A stretch of DNA of 64,000 nt, from positions 1-64,000 of the forward strand of contig NZ_JONH01000019.1 of assembly GCF_000711795.1 (NCBI RefSeq), in the 5' to 3' direction. Below, in pieces: positions 28,008-37,275 of the stretch. Source of the stretch: Vibrio pacinii DSM 19139. GTDB lineage: Bacteria > Pseudomonadota > Gammaproteobacteria > Enterobacterales > Vibrionaceae. Under the pieces are notes generated by a model. That model ran no database searches, was not told the origin of the DNA, and worked only from the letters and a program-made list of their open reading frames with translations. The first letter of the stretch is position 1; each line of letters opens with the position of its first letter. Made by a program: the position numbers and the translations under genes.

Positions 28008-28150
28008 ATGGTAACGGTTCCAGTAAAATGTCGTTTCTGCAATCAAACCGAATCTGTGCATAATCGCGGCACTGGTTCTGTAGGATTTCCACGTTTTCGG
28101 TGTCTTGAATTAAGCTAGACTTTCAATTGAATTACTTCTGCTCAGCTAGT
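28008..28150 (+). pseudogene. IS1-family InsA remnant
   Basis: Starting at ATG 28008 the frame reads VPVKCRFCNQTESVHNRGTG and then SVGFPRFRCLEL, matching the zinc-finger start of IS1-type InsA. It then breaks, and a shifted piece (DFQLNYFCSAS) continues to about 28150. Only the first 40 or so codons remain. Confidence 0.7.
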
Positions 28151-28332
28151 CGACCTAGCGTTAAAGATAAAATAGTAAAGGTGACAATGAACAGTCCTGA
28201 CGTGAGGGACGCAAGGAGAGTATTGAACTCATCTGTGAAGTCGATGAACAGTGGCCCTTCGTAGAGGATAAAAATAACCGTCGTTGGATCCGGTAGGCAT
28301 AGGAGCCATGTTATAAACGAGTTATCGCTCAC
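28132..28332 (-). CDS. possible small hydrophobic protein fragment
   Basis: A 66-codon frame with a strongly hydrophobic C-terminal half (LLASLTSGLFIVTFTILSLTLGRL). It overlaps the end of the IS1 remnant and has no clear ribosome site. It may be the leftover end of a membrane protein rather than a gene. Confidence 0.2.
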   Translation of the reverse strand: MSDNSFITWLLCLPDPTTVIFILYEGPLFIDFTDEFNTLLASLTSGLFIVTFTILSLTLGRLAEQK

Positions 28333-29284
28333 CAGTTCAACGGCAATAATTGCGTAGTCGTTTTGCTCTGGTTAAGTTGCTGAACAGGTCGTAGTTTATC
28401 TGCTTCAGCATAGTCTTGGTGATTTTTTCTGAGCCTAAATGGTACATTTATTTAATTCTTGTTGACCAAAGTCATGTCCGATTTCATCGAGCCAACTAAT
28501 CAATAAATTGCATTTTCTCCGTAATCGTTCATCAGTGGGTACTTGCCCATATAAATTACAAGCCAAATACGTTTCGGTAAGATTGACGAAGGGAAATGGT
28601 CTTCATAATTTCTATTTTCTTTTATCGCTGACAAACGAATCACTAACACAGGTATTTTCTGTAATATATCTGGAAAGGCTTGCATCATAAGGCTTCCCTG
28701 CCGTTTTAAAAATGTGCCTGTATACATATCTTGATAAAAGTAACTTTATTACAGAAGAATAGATGGGACTGTTGTGGCAGAAGGCCCGAAAGTTCCAGGG
28801 AATATGTTTGATTTCATAGGTAGAGCTCTGGTCAACATCTCACTTGAGATAAGGGGTATTAGACAGGTTAAGCAACAACATTAGCATTGTAAATACGTCC
28901 AATTAAAGGGGGAAATGTGACTTCCCCCTCCCTCCCTCTTTTTTAATTTATTGATTATTATCATTAAATTTCTCACCCCACTTACAATGTGCATTTAATT
29001 GCGTATTTTGACTCCAGCCTGTTCTGTGGATAATAACTCACAGTGACTATCGCCATGCGCATATCGTTAGGATGCTGGAGCACGCTCCTGCGTCCAAGTA
29101 CGAGAAACTTGGCGACGCCGGCTGTCCACGATAAACGACAATCTCATTTGACGAGTCTGTCGCCGGGCTCATTTTTGCGCCTGCGCTCTGCCCTCATGGC
29201 ACCACTGGCGCCCACAGCCGAGGCGATCAATCGCCTCGGATAACAATTGCCGTACCAACGGCCATAAATAGAAAAGGTAAAGTC
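28333..29284. other. gene-poor stretch, about 950 bp
   Basis: Several short frames occur but none has a domain or ribosome site I can support. A hairpin CCGAGGCGA...TCGCCTCGG lies at 29218-29239, about 45 bp before tpx, in the probable tpx leader. The stretch looks like decayed DNA joined to the tpx promoter. Confidence 0.4.
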
Positions 29285-29788
29285 ATGACTCAAGTTACTT
29301 TTCAAGGCAATCCTGTCACGCTTTCAGGCGCTTTCCCGCAACCGGGGACGCAGGCACCGGACTTCACGCTGTGCGCTGCAGATCTCAGTGATCTGACGCT
29401 GGCATCGCTCAAGGGCAAGAAAGTACTGCTGAATATTTTCCCGAGCATCGACACCCCGGTCTGCGCGGCCAGTGTGCGTGCGTTTCATGAAAAAGCAACC
29501 GGTCTGGACAATGTGATCGTCCTGGCGATTTCCGCGGATCTACCGTTCGCTACCGACCGTTTCTGCTCCACAGAAGGCATTGAGGGCGTTCAGTCTGCGT
29601 CTTTCTTCCGCAATACCGAATTCACCCAAGCGTACGGTGTTCACATCCAAGAAGGTGCGCTCCGTGACCTGGCTGCGCGAGCGACCTTGGTGATCAACGA
29701 AGCAGGCGAGGTGACCTACGCACAATTGGTGGCAGAGATCACCGACGAGCCGAATTACGAAGCAGCGATCGCCGCCCTTCAGGGCTAA
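29285..29788 (+). CDS. tpx: thiol peroxidase
   Basis: A 167-aa atypical 2-Cys peroxiredoxin that reduces hydroperoxides with electrons from thioredoxin. The peroxidatic Cys60 is in SIDTPVCAASVR and the resolving Cys94 in DRFCSTEGI, at the positions expected for Tpx. Length is normal. It is an island copy, GC-richer than the core genes. A small gene starts 2 bp after its stop, so the two are cotranscribed. Confidence 0.93.
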   Translation: MTQVTFQGNPVTLSGAFPQPGTQAPDFTLCAADLSDLTLASLKGKKVLLNIFPSIDTPVCAASVRAFHEKATGLDNVIVLAISADLPFATDRFCSTEGIEGVQSASFFRNTEFTQAYGVHIQEGALRDLAARATLVINEAGEVTYAQLVAEITDEPNYEAAIAALQG

Positions 29789-29790
29789 CG

Positions 29791-30051
29791 ATGGAGAAAA
29801 AGAACTCTCTGCCGCTGATGCTTGAAGCATACCAGGCAATTACCGGCCAGGAAGGCCGTCACATCGATGAGCTGAGAACGTTAATTAAATGCATCTTAGT
29901 CAAAAGTAAAAACCTGGACTACATGGACAGGCTGACCATAAAAACCATGATTTTGGAGCGCCTCGAACTAGAGCTGGAGTTTTGTCGCTCGACAGAGAAC
30001 TTCGATGCACTCGACATTGTCAGAGCCTTGCATCAGATCATTAAAAACTAA
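29791..30051 (+). CDS. 86-aa protein coupled to tpx
   Basis: An 86-aa soluble, mostly helical protein (EAYQAITGQEGRHIDELRTL; LTIKTMILERLELELEF) starting 2 bp after tpx. No family is recognised. The tight linkage suggests a role beside Tpx, but nothing in the sequence says what. Confidence 0.6.
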   Translation: MEKKNSLPLMLEAYQAITGQEGRHIDELRTLIKCILVKSKNLDYMDRLTIKTMILERLELELEFCRSTENFDALDIVRALHQIIKN

Positions 30052-30111
30052 CCATAATGCCATCAACTGATGGCATTTTTTTACCGCAGTTCAAACACTA
30101 GAGAAAATATC

Positions 30112-30981
30112 ATGTACCAGCATGTGCAATTCCCTGTCCAGGGGATGTCTGTTTCCGGCCATCTTTACCTGCCGAAAAATGAATCATCCGCGCCTCACCC
30201 CGTCATCATCCTATGTCATGGTTTTTGCGGAGTGAAAGAGCTGTTGTTGCCGGCATTTGCTGCGCGATTCGCCGAGCAGGGTTATGCCGCGCTGACCTTT
30301 GATTACCGCGGGTTCGGTGACAGTGAGGGGGAGCCCGGTCGCCTGGTACCAGCACTGCAGATTGAGGATATTCACGCCGCGATCGCATGGGCTGCGACCC
30401 AATCGAACCTGGATTCAAGCCGTATCGGACTGTGGGGAACCTCGTTCGGCGGCGCAAACGCGATAATTGCCGCCAGCCAGAGTTCGCTTGTTCAATGTGT
30501 GGTGGCCCAGCTCACGTTCGCCGATGGCGAGTCGGTGCTTTGCGGTGACATGAGTACCGCAGAGAAGGACAAGTTCATGACCACGTTAGCGCGGATGCAC
30601 GACAAAAAGGCCAAGACGGGCAAAGAGATGATGGTACCGATTGCTAAAGTGCTTTCCGATCCGCAGTCGGTCGCCTTCTTTCACCAGTTCAAAGCGGACT
30701 TTCCCGCGCTCAACATTAAGATCCCGTTCCTGACCGTGTGGGAAACCATCAATCACAAACCGCTCAAGGCCCTAGCGGAATTGCAAAAACCGCTGCTGAT
30801 TGTGGCTGCCGGAGAAGACGGCGTGAATCCTGTGAGCGAGTCACAGCGCTTATTCGCGCAGGCCAATGAACCGAAACAGTTGCATATTGAACCAGGGGCG
30901 ACGCATTACCAGGTGTACAGTGGCGATCACTTTGAGTCGGTCATGCGCCAGGAACTCAGCTGGTTTGCACAATATCTCTAA
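30112..30981 (+). CDS. alpha/beta hydrolase
   Basis: A 289-aa serine hydrolase when started at the ATG at 30112 (MYQHVQFPVQGMSVSGHLYL). The oxyanion-side motif LCHGFCGVKE, the nucleophile elbow GTSFGG (Ser about 111) and a C-terminal His in GATHYQVY fit the COG1073-type fold. The substrate is unknown; esters or peptides are typical. It follows the tpx pair by about 60 bp and ends at a terminator. Confidence 0.85.
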   Translation: MYQHVQFPVQGMSVSGHLYLPKNESSAPHPVIILCHGFCGVKELLLPAFAARFAEQGYAALTFDYRGFGDSEGEPGRLVPALQIEDIHAAIAWAATQSNLDSSRIGLWGTSFGGANAIIAASQSSLVQCVVAQLTFADGESVLCGDMSTAEKDKFMTTLARMHDKKAKTGKEMMVPIAKVLSDPQSVAFFHQFKADFPALNIKIPFLTVWETINHKPLKALAELQKPLLIVAAGEDGVNPVSESQRLFAQANEPKQLHIEPGATHYQVYSGDHFESVMRQELSWFAQYL

Positions 30982-31000
30982 GCCGGATTGCTGTTGATGA

Positions 31001-31024
31001 AAAAGGCCACCCCGATGGCCTTTT
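31001..31024 (+). terminator. terminator after the hydrolase gene
   Basis: AAAAGGCCA pairs with TGGCCTTTT around a 6-base loop. It lies about 20 bp after the hydrolase stop and could also work from the opposite strand. Confidence 0.8.
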
Positions 31025-31081
31025 ATCTTTGCAAACACGCTGAACCAATGGTGTTACCCCGCATAACCCTGCCGGGATAAC

Positions 31082-31309
31082 CTATCGCTTCTGATCATCT
31101 TCCCCTGTAGTATCAAACGCCAGAAGATCGCCGGGCTGACAATCCAGTGCCCGGCATAGCAGCTCCAGGGTCGAGAAGCGAATGGCTTTCGCTTTGCCAT
31201 TCTTAAGCACCGATAAATTTGCTTCCGTGATACCGACGGCTTCGGAAAGCGTTTTCAGGCGCATTTTCCTTTTGGCCATCATGACATCTAAATTGATCTC
31301 TATACTCAT
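31082..31309 (-). CDS. small Xre-type regulator (YozG-like)
   Basis: A 75-aa helix-turn-helix protein (LKTLSEAVGITEANLSVLKNGKAKAIRFSTLELL). The short form without a ligand domain and the position 12 bp after a DUF2975 gene are the usual pairing of this family. Targets are unknown; self-regulation is typical. Confidence 0.85.
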   Translation of the reverse strand: MSIEINLDVMMAKRKMRLKTLSEAVGITEANLSVLKNGKAKAIRFSTLELLCRALDCQPGDLLAFDTTGEDDQKR

Positions 31310-31321
31310 GTCGGGCCTGTT

Positions 31322-31870
31322 CTAGATCGTGTATTTGTTGTCATCTGACAATCGATATGCTTCTTTCATCACCCAGGAAATCAGCAGTGTGATCAGGCCA
31401 AGCATCAGGGTCAGTAGCTGCCCGTCATCAAAGCTCAAGGTCAGTTGGTGCTGCCCGGCAGGTGCATCAAAGGTGACGATCAGTGAAATCATCGCCCCAT
31501 AGATGACTGACGCGATCACCCAATAAAACAGGCTCAGTGCCAATTGCCGGTAAATCAGCGCATTCTCGAGCGAAAACACATCCCCTTGCTCATAATTTCT
31601 GAACAAACGGACCAGTTTCACCAGCGCATAGACCGGAACCGCTGTCACGGCCAGACTAATCAGGGTTAGTGAAAGTCGCATTCCCACTGTAATAGGGGCA
31701 TCGCCAAGCGAGTCAAAGTTTAAGCTCAGGTTGATGAGCCCTGAACGGGTCAAAATGTCATAAGAGGTTTCGACGGTCAGCCAGAAGTAGGCGACAAAAA
31801 GCGGCAATACAACAAGAATAAACTGGAACACTCTCCGCGCAAGGCGGCTTAATTTTGTAATTTTGTCCAT
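31322..31870 (-). CDS. DUF2975-family membrane protein
   Basis: A 182-aa inner-membrane protein with four hydrophobic segments (about 12-30, 65-85, 110-132, 155-172). Family members are usually followed by a YozG-type regulator, as here. Function is unknown; a membrane stress or signal role has been proposed for such pairs but cannot be read here. Confidence 0.8.
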   Translation of the reverse strand: MDKITKLSRLARRVFQFILVVLPLFVAYFWLTVETSYDILTRSGLINLSLNFDSLGDAPITVGMRLSLTLISLAVTAVPVYALVKLVRLFRNYEQGDVFSLENALIYRQLALSLFYWVIASVIYGAMISLIVTFDAPAGQHQLTLSFDDGQLLTLMLGLITLLISWVMKEAYRLSDDNKYTI

Positions 31871-32580
31871 CTAGGTACTCCGAAGTTTGATGATGTTATG
31901 GGGCTACTCTAGGCCAATAAAAAACAATAATCAATAAAAATTTATCGCAAAACGATATACTTTAGGTTCTTGATGGTAAAACTTAAGACTGATGGTGCCA
32001 TCTTCAGGCAAACCCGCGGGCGGAAGTCACCTTGTATCCCGCCCGGTGGAAAGTAGGATGCTTTAAGTGCTGTGGGCAGCGCTGCACGCCATTTTAACGA
32101 CTTGAGTGCTTTCGTGAGCAATACGCCAAATGGCAAAGGCTGTTCGCCGACAAATCAGTTCGTTCTAGGTTCAAACAGTTAGTTCGCAGAACTATCGAAA
32201 TGGGCTAAATCAGAAGAAGTACATGACAAGGTCATACAGCACGAGTTCTATACATGCCTCAACACTTTTGAATCACGACTCGGCAAACCGCCCGCCAAGC
32301 TAATGAAAACCCTTTCCTCAATTGGCTGGATTTACTGGCCACCGGAAGGCGGGCATAAATCTTAGATGGCTGATTGTGACACCTTTCAACACTGCGTTGA
32401 TGGGGTGCAGGACATGCACTGCAAGTGCAGGGGCTCATCGAAGAGTCGCGCCTTGCTGAAAGCTTCGGTTGCCAAGTATTTTTCGGGCAAACCTGCCTTA
32501 CTGGCTATCGGTGGCACAAGCTTCGCTGCAGACGCGAAATCTCCTCGTATCCCTGGTTCCTTGTCAAGTACCGCAGATTC
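31871..32580. other. decayed DNA, about 700 bp
   Basis: Short frames occur on both strands, some with protein-like stretches (minus 32136-31942, LKSLKWRAALPTALKASYFP; plus about 32200-32365, EFYTCLNTFESRLGKPPAKL), but none is complete or has a recognisable family. It reads as broken gene fragments before the SgrR-type remnant. Confidence 0.4.
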
Positions 32581-32589
32581 ATCCCCCTA

Positions 32590-33200
32590 TGGGCCTATCA
32601 GGCCGTCTCAAGACTCTATGTTTGATACGCTTTTGCACTGCGAGACCGAGCGGATCCGGTCCCATTTGGCGCACCATTATGAATTCAGAGGAGATCAGCT
32701 CTGGCTCCGCCTCCAGTCGGATGTCTACTTTCATCACGGGGAAAAGATGACCTCGGCACATGTGGCCGATTGCCTCCACGACCGAGTTACCCAGCCCCAT
32801 CTTTACCAAGCCATGTACCGACATATTGCAGACGTCGACACTGAGGGGGAGTGAGTTATTGTTATAGTGAAGCAAGGTCACGCCATATAATGCTTTAGAC
32901 CCAGACCGAGATGCACGCGTCGATTTACCTAGAGCAGGGCAACTTTTTGTTTGACTATAACCAATGGCTGCAGCAATGCAGCGACATTTTCAAATATTCG
33001 TTGTCGGCGCAACAGAAATCCCAGCTCAGTCAGATTGACCAGTTGCTGCGTGACTGTCCTTGTGAAGCCGATTTGCTCGATCAGCTCTACCGATGTGAAG
33101 ACTCGCTCGCCCAGCCAGGGGTGTATATCCCCTGTGGCGCGATTTATTGATTTAGGATATTACCGGGGCTATCCAGGGCGCAGACACTGATATCATGGGC
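32590..33200 (+). pseudogene. SgrR-like regulator remnant
   Basis: Two pieces of the SgrR-type protein encoded intact at 37276-38955 remain. The first (about 32595-32854, SMFDTLLHCETERIRSHLAH and LRLQSDVYFHHGEKMTSAHV) matches the middle of the intact protein (SVFDTLVRYDPV ... LRIRNDIMMHNGEALTPELV). The second (about 32911-33150, LFDYNQWLQQC ... LLDQLYRCEDSLAQPGVYIP) matches its end. The helix-turn-helix part and about 250 residues between the pieces are gone. Confidence 0.8.
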
Positions 33201-33232
33201 GTAATATCGCTGCACAAGTTGGGGTTCAACGA

Positions 33233-33745
33233 TTAGTGGGGCGTAAAAGAGCCGTGGGGCACCGATAGGGTCACTAGGTTGTCAGCGTCGTACAGCTTGG
33301 TGTCCGTTTCCTGCATCCCGAGCTTGCGCAGGAGCCGGAGCGATGCATGGTTCTCGGACACTGCCACGCCATAAACTTCATCGACCAGTTGATTGGAGAA
33401 CACAAAGTTTAATGCCGCGTTAGCTGCTTCAAATGCATAGCCTTGTCCTTGATGCTCCGCAGCAATGGCATAGCGAATATCACACAGGTTCACATCCGCT
33501 AGCATTTCAACACCAGCGTAACCGATTTTCACGGTAGGATCGCTGCGCAGGGAGACGATAAACATACCGAATCCTTTCTCCCAATGCGCAACTTTGGTCG
33601 ACAAATATTGCACGATATAGGTGACGCTGAAAGGCTTTCCCCCCGGCAGATAACGCGTGGTGTCGGGGCAGGTAAAAAGCTTTTGGTAGATATCAATATC
33701 TGCTTCAGTGGCAGGTGTTAGCAGTAACCTTTCTGTTGTGATCAT
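33233..33745 (-). CDS. GNAT-family N-acetyltransferase (RimJ/RimL-like)
   Basis: A 170-aa acetyltransferase when started at the ATG at 33745 (MITTERLLLTPATEADI). The acetyl-CoA site lies around YAIAAEHQGQGYAFEAANAAL, with the conserved SLRLLRKLGM at the end. Substrate may be an amino group on a protein or small molecule; it cannot be told from the sequence. It is a lone gene between pseudogenes. Confidence 0.85.
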   Translation of the reverse strand: MITTERLLLTPATEADIDIYQKLFTCPDTTRYLPGGKPFSVTYIVQYLSTKVAHWEKGFGMFIVSLRSDPTVKIGYAGVEMLADVNLCDIRYAIAAEHQGQGYAFEAANAALNFVFSNQLVDEVYGVAVSENHASLRLLRKLGMQETDTKLYDADNLVTLSVPHGSFTPH

Positions 33746-33849
33746 TGAAAATTCATTTCCTCCGGAGACAAACTTCACTTACATGTGAAATGCTGACGGT
33801 ACTTATGATGTATTTCCTTTGGCCGACAGGCGACCAAGTAAGTATAGCA

Positions 33850-34190
33850 GGGCCGAAGGAAATCTGTTGGTCGATTAGGTTGCTTCCGGTCCAAAGATCA
33901 GCCACAGACCCAAGGACAGCCCCTTCTGATCGGCATGCACTTGTTCCTGAGTCATCAATGTGTGGGATCGGTAGCAGAGAAAAGTATCTCCGACTTGCCC
34001 TGCATATTTCCCCAGAAACTAGCCGATAACCCTCGCGGCGACCCGCTCCTATGGAAGCAAAGTTCGCGTGGTCCAAAAACGTTTCGGCATAGGTCAGGAT
34101 TCTAGTACCGTCCCATGTTCTCACCAAGTTGCCTTGTTTCGTAAGCCAGAGCGTACTGATGCCGGGGATCTAACGGGAAGGGGGTGACCA
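33850..34190 (-). pseudogene. DUF3658-type remnant
   Basis: The minus strand reads VVTPFPLDPRHQYALA, then after a frame change LTKQGNLVRTWDGTRILTYA and ETFLDHANFASIGAG, and after another change AGQVGDTFLCYR. This parallels the C-terminal half of the intact protein at 18781-19560 (LVCRDMVRTWNGSS ... VGQVDDTFLCYR). The N-terminal half is absent. Confidence 0.7.
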
Positions 34191-34199
34191 CGAAATTCA

Positions 34200-34499
34200 A
34201 CGTAAATACAGTGTACTATTTGTGGCCAGACCAGCAAATAAGTCAGGCAATACCACAACTCAATATTCATATTATGCTAAGTTCAGCTCGGACTTAACGG
34301 CATTATCGAAGTCATTTGAGCTAGTAAAACTCTTGGTCAATCAGCCTCTAAAACGTTGTATCTCAGCTTAAAATCCAAACTTGGCAAATAGAAATCACGT
34401 CAATAGTGCAACCTTCGTTGAGATGACAGCTTACAGGTAGCCATCTCTGGAAGATAATGCAACAGCCAACGACAGAGGCTGTGCTCCTGCGAGAATGAT
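34200..34499. other. gene-free stretch, 300 bp
   Basis: I see no gene, repeat or hairpin with a T run here. It lies downstream of phzF-like gene (stop at 34500) and upstream of the DUF3658 remnant; it may include lost parts of the latter. Confidence 0.4.
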
Positions 34500-35387
34500 T
34501 CAGAGAGCGATGGTCTGAGTGCCGGCCATGGTGGCTTGGCCGCCGACGCGAACCCGGTGAATCGTATTTCCTTCTGCATCGATCATCACCTGGATCAGGG
34601 ATGAGCATCCCATGGCCCGCCCCTGCTCTAACAGGAACTGAGTTTCCCCGGGCAGGACATGATGGACCAGGTAGCATCCCAGTGCCCCGCTGGCACTACC
34701 GGTTGCGGATTCTTCATCAATGCCGTACAACGGCGCGAAGTTCCGGCAGTGGGCCGTGATGGATGCATCGCGGCTCAGTTCAAAGACGTGGAAGCCGATG
34801 GTGTCGAACGTGCGGCTCAGGTTGGCAATCGCTTCATAGTCGGGCTGCAGGGTGTCGAGCTGGCCGGGCAGGACGGGGATCAGGATGTCCGGCAATCCGG
34901 TCGAGACCACAGCGGTGGGTAAGCCAGTTCCGGTAATGATCCCGGGGGATACTCCGAGCGCCGCAGCGACGTCTGCAACCGCAGGCCCCTGCCGCATCAC
35001 AGGCAAGGCCTGATCCATGACAACCCCGTGGGGGCCGACGGCTACACGCAGTATGCCGGCTTTGGTTTGTTGTGTGTATTGGCCCGGCGCAAGCTGACCG
35101 AGTGACGCCAGGGTGGAAAAAACGGCTAAGGTTGCGTGCCCGCAGAAATCCACTTCCCCTTCAGGCGTAAAAAAGTCGACTTTGAAATCTGTCTCCTCTC
35201 CGGTATAGACAAAGGCGGTCTCGGAGAAACCCACCTGCCGCGCAATCTCAGTTTTTTGTCCGGCGCTCAGGGGGGGCGGGTTAAGAACAACCCCGGCAGG
35301 ATTGCCGCCGGAGTGATCCCGGGTAAATGAGTTCACACGGTGTACCTTGATGTCCTGCTCAGCCGAGCGTGTTGCCTCGTTTTGCAT
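34500..35387 (-). CDS. PhzF-family isomerase
   Basis: A 295-aa enzyme of the PhzF/diaminopimelate-epimerase fold. The catalytic Glu lies in GFSETAFV (about residue 56), with the conserved GNPAGVVL, DFCGHATLA and ESATGSASGALGCYL motifs. PhzF itself isomerises an intermediate of phenazine synthesis, but most homologues, like this one with no phenazine genes nearby, have unknown substrates. It is 14 bp after the TPR gene, so the two are cotranscribed. Confidence 0.88.
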   Translation of the reverse strand: MQNEATRSAEQDIKVHRVNSFTRDHSGGNPAGVVLNPPPLSAGQKTEIARQVGFSETAFVYTGEETDFKVDFFTPEGEVDFCGHATLAVFSTLASLGQLAPGQYTQQTKAGILRVAVGPHGVVMDQALPVMRQGPAVADVAAALGVSPGIITGTGLPTAVVSTGLPDILIPVLPGQLDTLQPDYEAIANLSRTFDTIGFHVFELSRDASITAHCRNFAPLYGIDEESATGSASGALGCYLVHHVLPGETQFLLEQGRAMGCSSLIQVMIDAEGNTIHRVRVGGQATMAGTQTIAL

Positions 35388-35401
35388 TTGCTGCTCCCGC
35401 G

Positions 35402-35890
35402 CTATGACCAGGTCCGATCTAAATCTTGTGCGTACAACTTGATCGCCCGCTGGTAGGTCAGAATGTCTTCATCGTTGGTGGTTTCGACCAGCAGGTTCAG
35501 CAAAAGCTCGATCGCTTGCTTGTGTTTCCCTAGGTTATACAAACACATTGCGTAGAAGGGTTTCACCTCTCGGCAATCCGGGAAAAGTGCCAGTGTTTTT
35601 TCAAACCACACGGCGGCTTCTTGATATTGCCCGAGGCTGCGCAGGGTACTCGCGAGCCCGAACAGCGCGTCAAAACGCTCGGTGGCCTCGAGCTCTCCGG
35701 CCAGCGCGGCGTGATAATGCTGCACGGCTTGTGACTCCAGTCCCTGGTTGTCATAAGACCAGGCAATATGAAGATGGGCCCTCGCTTTGAGCGGCTCCTG
35801 CTCCAGGAGTGTTGCTAACAGCTGGCGACTCTGCTCAAATTTCCCATCGCTTCTCAACGCAATGGCCTGCTGAATTGTTTTATCCATCAT
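35402..35890 (-). CDS. tetratricopeptide-repeat protein
   Basis: A 162-aa soluble protein made of about three TPR units (ARAHLHIAWSYDNQGLESQA; ALFGLASTLRSLGQYQEAA; PFYAMCLYNLGKHKQAIELL). TPRs mediate protein contacts. A decayed copy of the C-terminal part is at 19737-19885. It precedes the PhzF gene on the same strand and likely shares its transcript. Confidence 0.85.
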   Translation of the reverse strand: MMDKTIQQAIALRSDGKFEQSRQLLATLLEQEPLKARAHLHIAWSYDNQGLESQAVQHYHAALAGELEATERFDALFGLASTLRSLGQYQEAAVWFEKTLALFPDCREVKPFYAMCLYNLGKHKQAIELLLNLLVETTNDEDILTYQRAIKLYAQDLDRTWS

Positions 35891-35984
35891 CGGTACCCTT
35901 CCTTCAACTACAGAAATTCCTTTCTACCGCTTTCAGGGGCAGAAAGCTTGTAAAAAATAAACACGCCGGATTGCGGCTTTCCGC

Positions 35985-36527
35985 TCAGTCGCGATCCCCA
36001 TCCGGTACGATCACCGGTAAGTCGGTGCAGCCGAAGTCGAGTCCGAACTGACTCAGCACACCAGTTAACTGACCCCGATGATGGGTTTGGTGGTTGAACA
36101 AATGCTGACAGAACGCCCCCAGATCCCGCTCTAAAACCTGCCCTTCTGTGGTTGTATAGCGGATCGGCCGGTTGCACATTTCTGGTGTCAGCTCATGGGT
36201 AAAGTCGAGGAAAATTCGGTCGACCAACGCCCGCAGCGCTCTCAGTTCGGTAAGGTTGCTGGCAAAGCTGTCATTCACCGTGCGCGCCACAGGCAGCGAT
36301 GCCAGCGTCTGTGCATCGATATTCACAACCCCGTTGTCGACCAAACGCCTCAGCATGATGAGATCGCCAAACAGCAGGTGATTCCAGTGATCCATCACCG
36401 TGGGGAAAAACGCCCCTGTCGGTTGGTGTAACTGCTGCGTTGTCAGTTGTTCGCACACACGCATCAGCTGATCATTCATGCGCTGGTTGTAGCGTGCGAA
36501 GATCTTGAAATTTGAGGGTAAATCCAT
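35985..36527 (-). CDS. DinB-family protein
   Basis: A 180-aa four-helix-bundle protein of the DinB/YfiT type. Metal-binding His residues appear as HWNHLLFGD (about 47-55) and HLFNHQTHHRGQ (about 143-154). Family members act as thiol-dependent transferases or nucleases; the reaction here is unknown. It is a single gene, GC-richer than the genes to its right, at the right edge of the GC-rich block. Confidence 0.85.
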   Translation of the reverse strand: MDLPSNFKIFARYNQRMNDQLMRVCEQLTTQQLHQPTGAFFPTVMDHWNHLLFGDLIMLRRLVDNGVVNIDAQTLASLPVARTVNDSFASNLTELRALRALVDRIFLDFTHELTPEMCNRPIRYTTTEGQVLERDLGAFCQHLFNHQTHHRGQLTGVLSQFGLDFGCTDLPVIVPDGDRD

Positions 36528-36580
36528 GTAAACCTCTGTCGATTCATCTTGATATCATTTAGGATGTGGTGGTACGTCTG

Positions 36581-37207
36581 TCAGTCAGGCTCTTTTAGGG
36601 CTAGAATACCTGCGGATCCCAGTAATAAAGCACCACTTCCTCTAGTCACAGCGGTAAGAGACAGTCGGCTCGCATCAACAATCCGTCTGGCCGAAAATGC
36701 ATAAAACATCACCAAACTGAAATCAAGTAACGCCATGGTTGGGCACATCACTAATAGTTGAGGGAATACGGGTAAGTCGGGGTTGATGAATTGCGGGAAA
36801 AAAGCTGAGAAGAATAGGATGGCTTTGGGATTGCCAGCCGCGACTAAAAAGCCAGAGTAAAACAACTTTTTGTTTGAGGCCTGTAAATCTGAACCCTTGA
36901 GGTTTAAGTGCTCAACTTGTGCCGGTTTAGCAAGGAGCATTTTTAGCCCCATGTAAACCAAGGTGATCACACCAAAGACTTTGATGACAGTAAATGCCAT
37001 TACCGAATTTGCAAGGATGACACCTAAACCCAAGGCGACTAATACCATTTGAATAAAGTTAGCAGAAATGTCCCCAAGGGCGGTATAAAGCACGCGTTTA
37101 TGCCCATATTTCAGTGCATGTGCAATACCTAAAAATATGCTAGGCCCCGGTGTCGCGGTAAGAATGAGCGATGCCGCGACAAAGCCGAGCCAAAGGTTAA
37201 AATCCAT
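36581..37207 (-). CDS. LysE/RhtB-family amino-acid exporter
   Basis: A 208-aa inner-membrane protein with about six hydrophobic helices and the family start GFVAASLILTATPGPS and the NPKAILFFSAFFPQF segment. It probably exports an amino acid or its analogue. It is 68 bp after the SgrR-like regulator on the same strand, so the regulator may control it. Composition returns to AT-richer here. Confidence 0.9.
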   Translation of the reverse strand: MDFNLWLGFVAASLILTATPGPSIFLGIAHALKYGHKRVLYTALGDISANFIQMVLVALGLGVILANSVMAFTVIKVFGVITLVYMGLKMLLAKPAQVEHLNLKGSDLQASNKKLFYSGFLVAAGNPKAILFFSAFFPQFINPDLPVFPQLLVMCPTMALLDFSLVMFYAFSARRIVDASRLSLTAVTRGSGALLLGSAGILALKEPD

Positions 37208-37275
37208 TTTCTATCCTTAATTTTCCGTTAAACACTTCAAAAAATATCGCCACTGACACACTACCATACCAGCGA

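Noticed and set aside
33745..34029. A 94-codon plus-strand frame
   Set aside because: It lies opposite the DUF3658 remnant and the GNAT start and has no domain or ribosome site.
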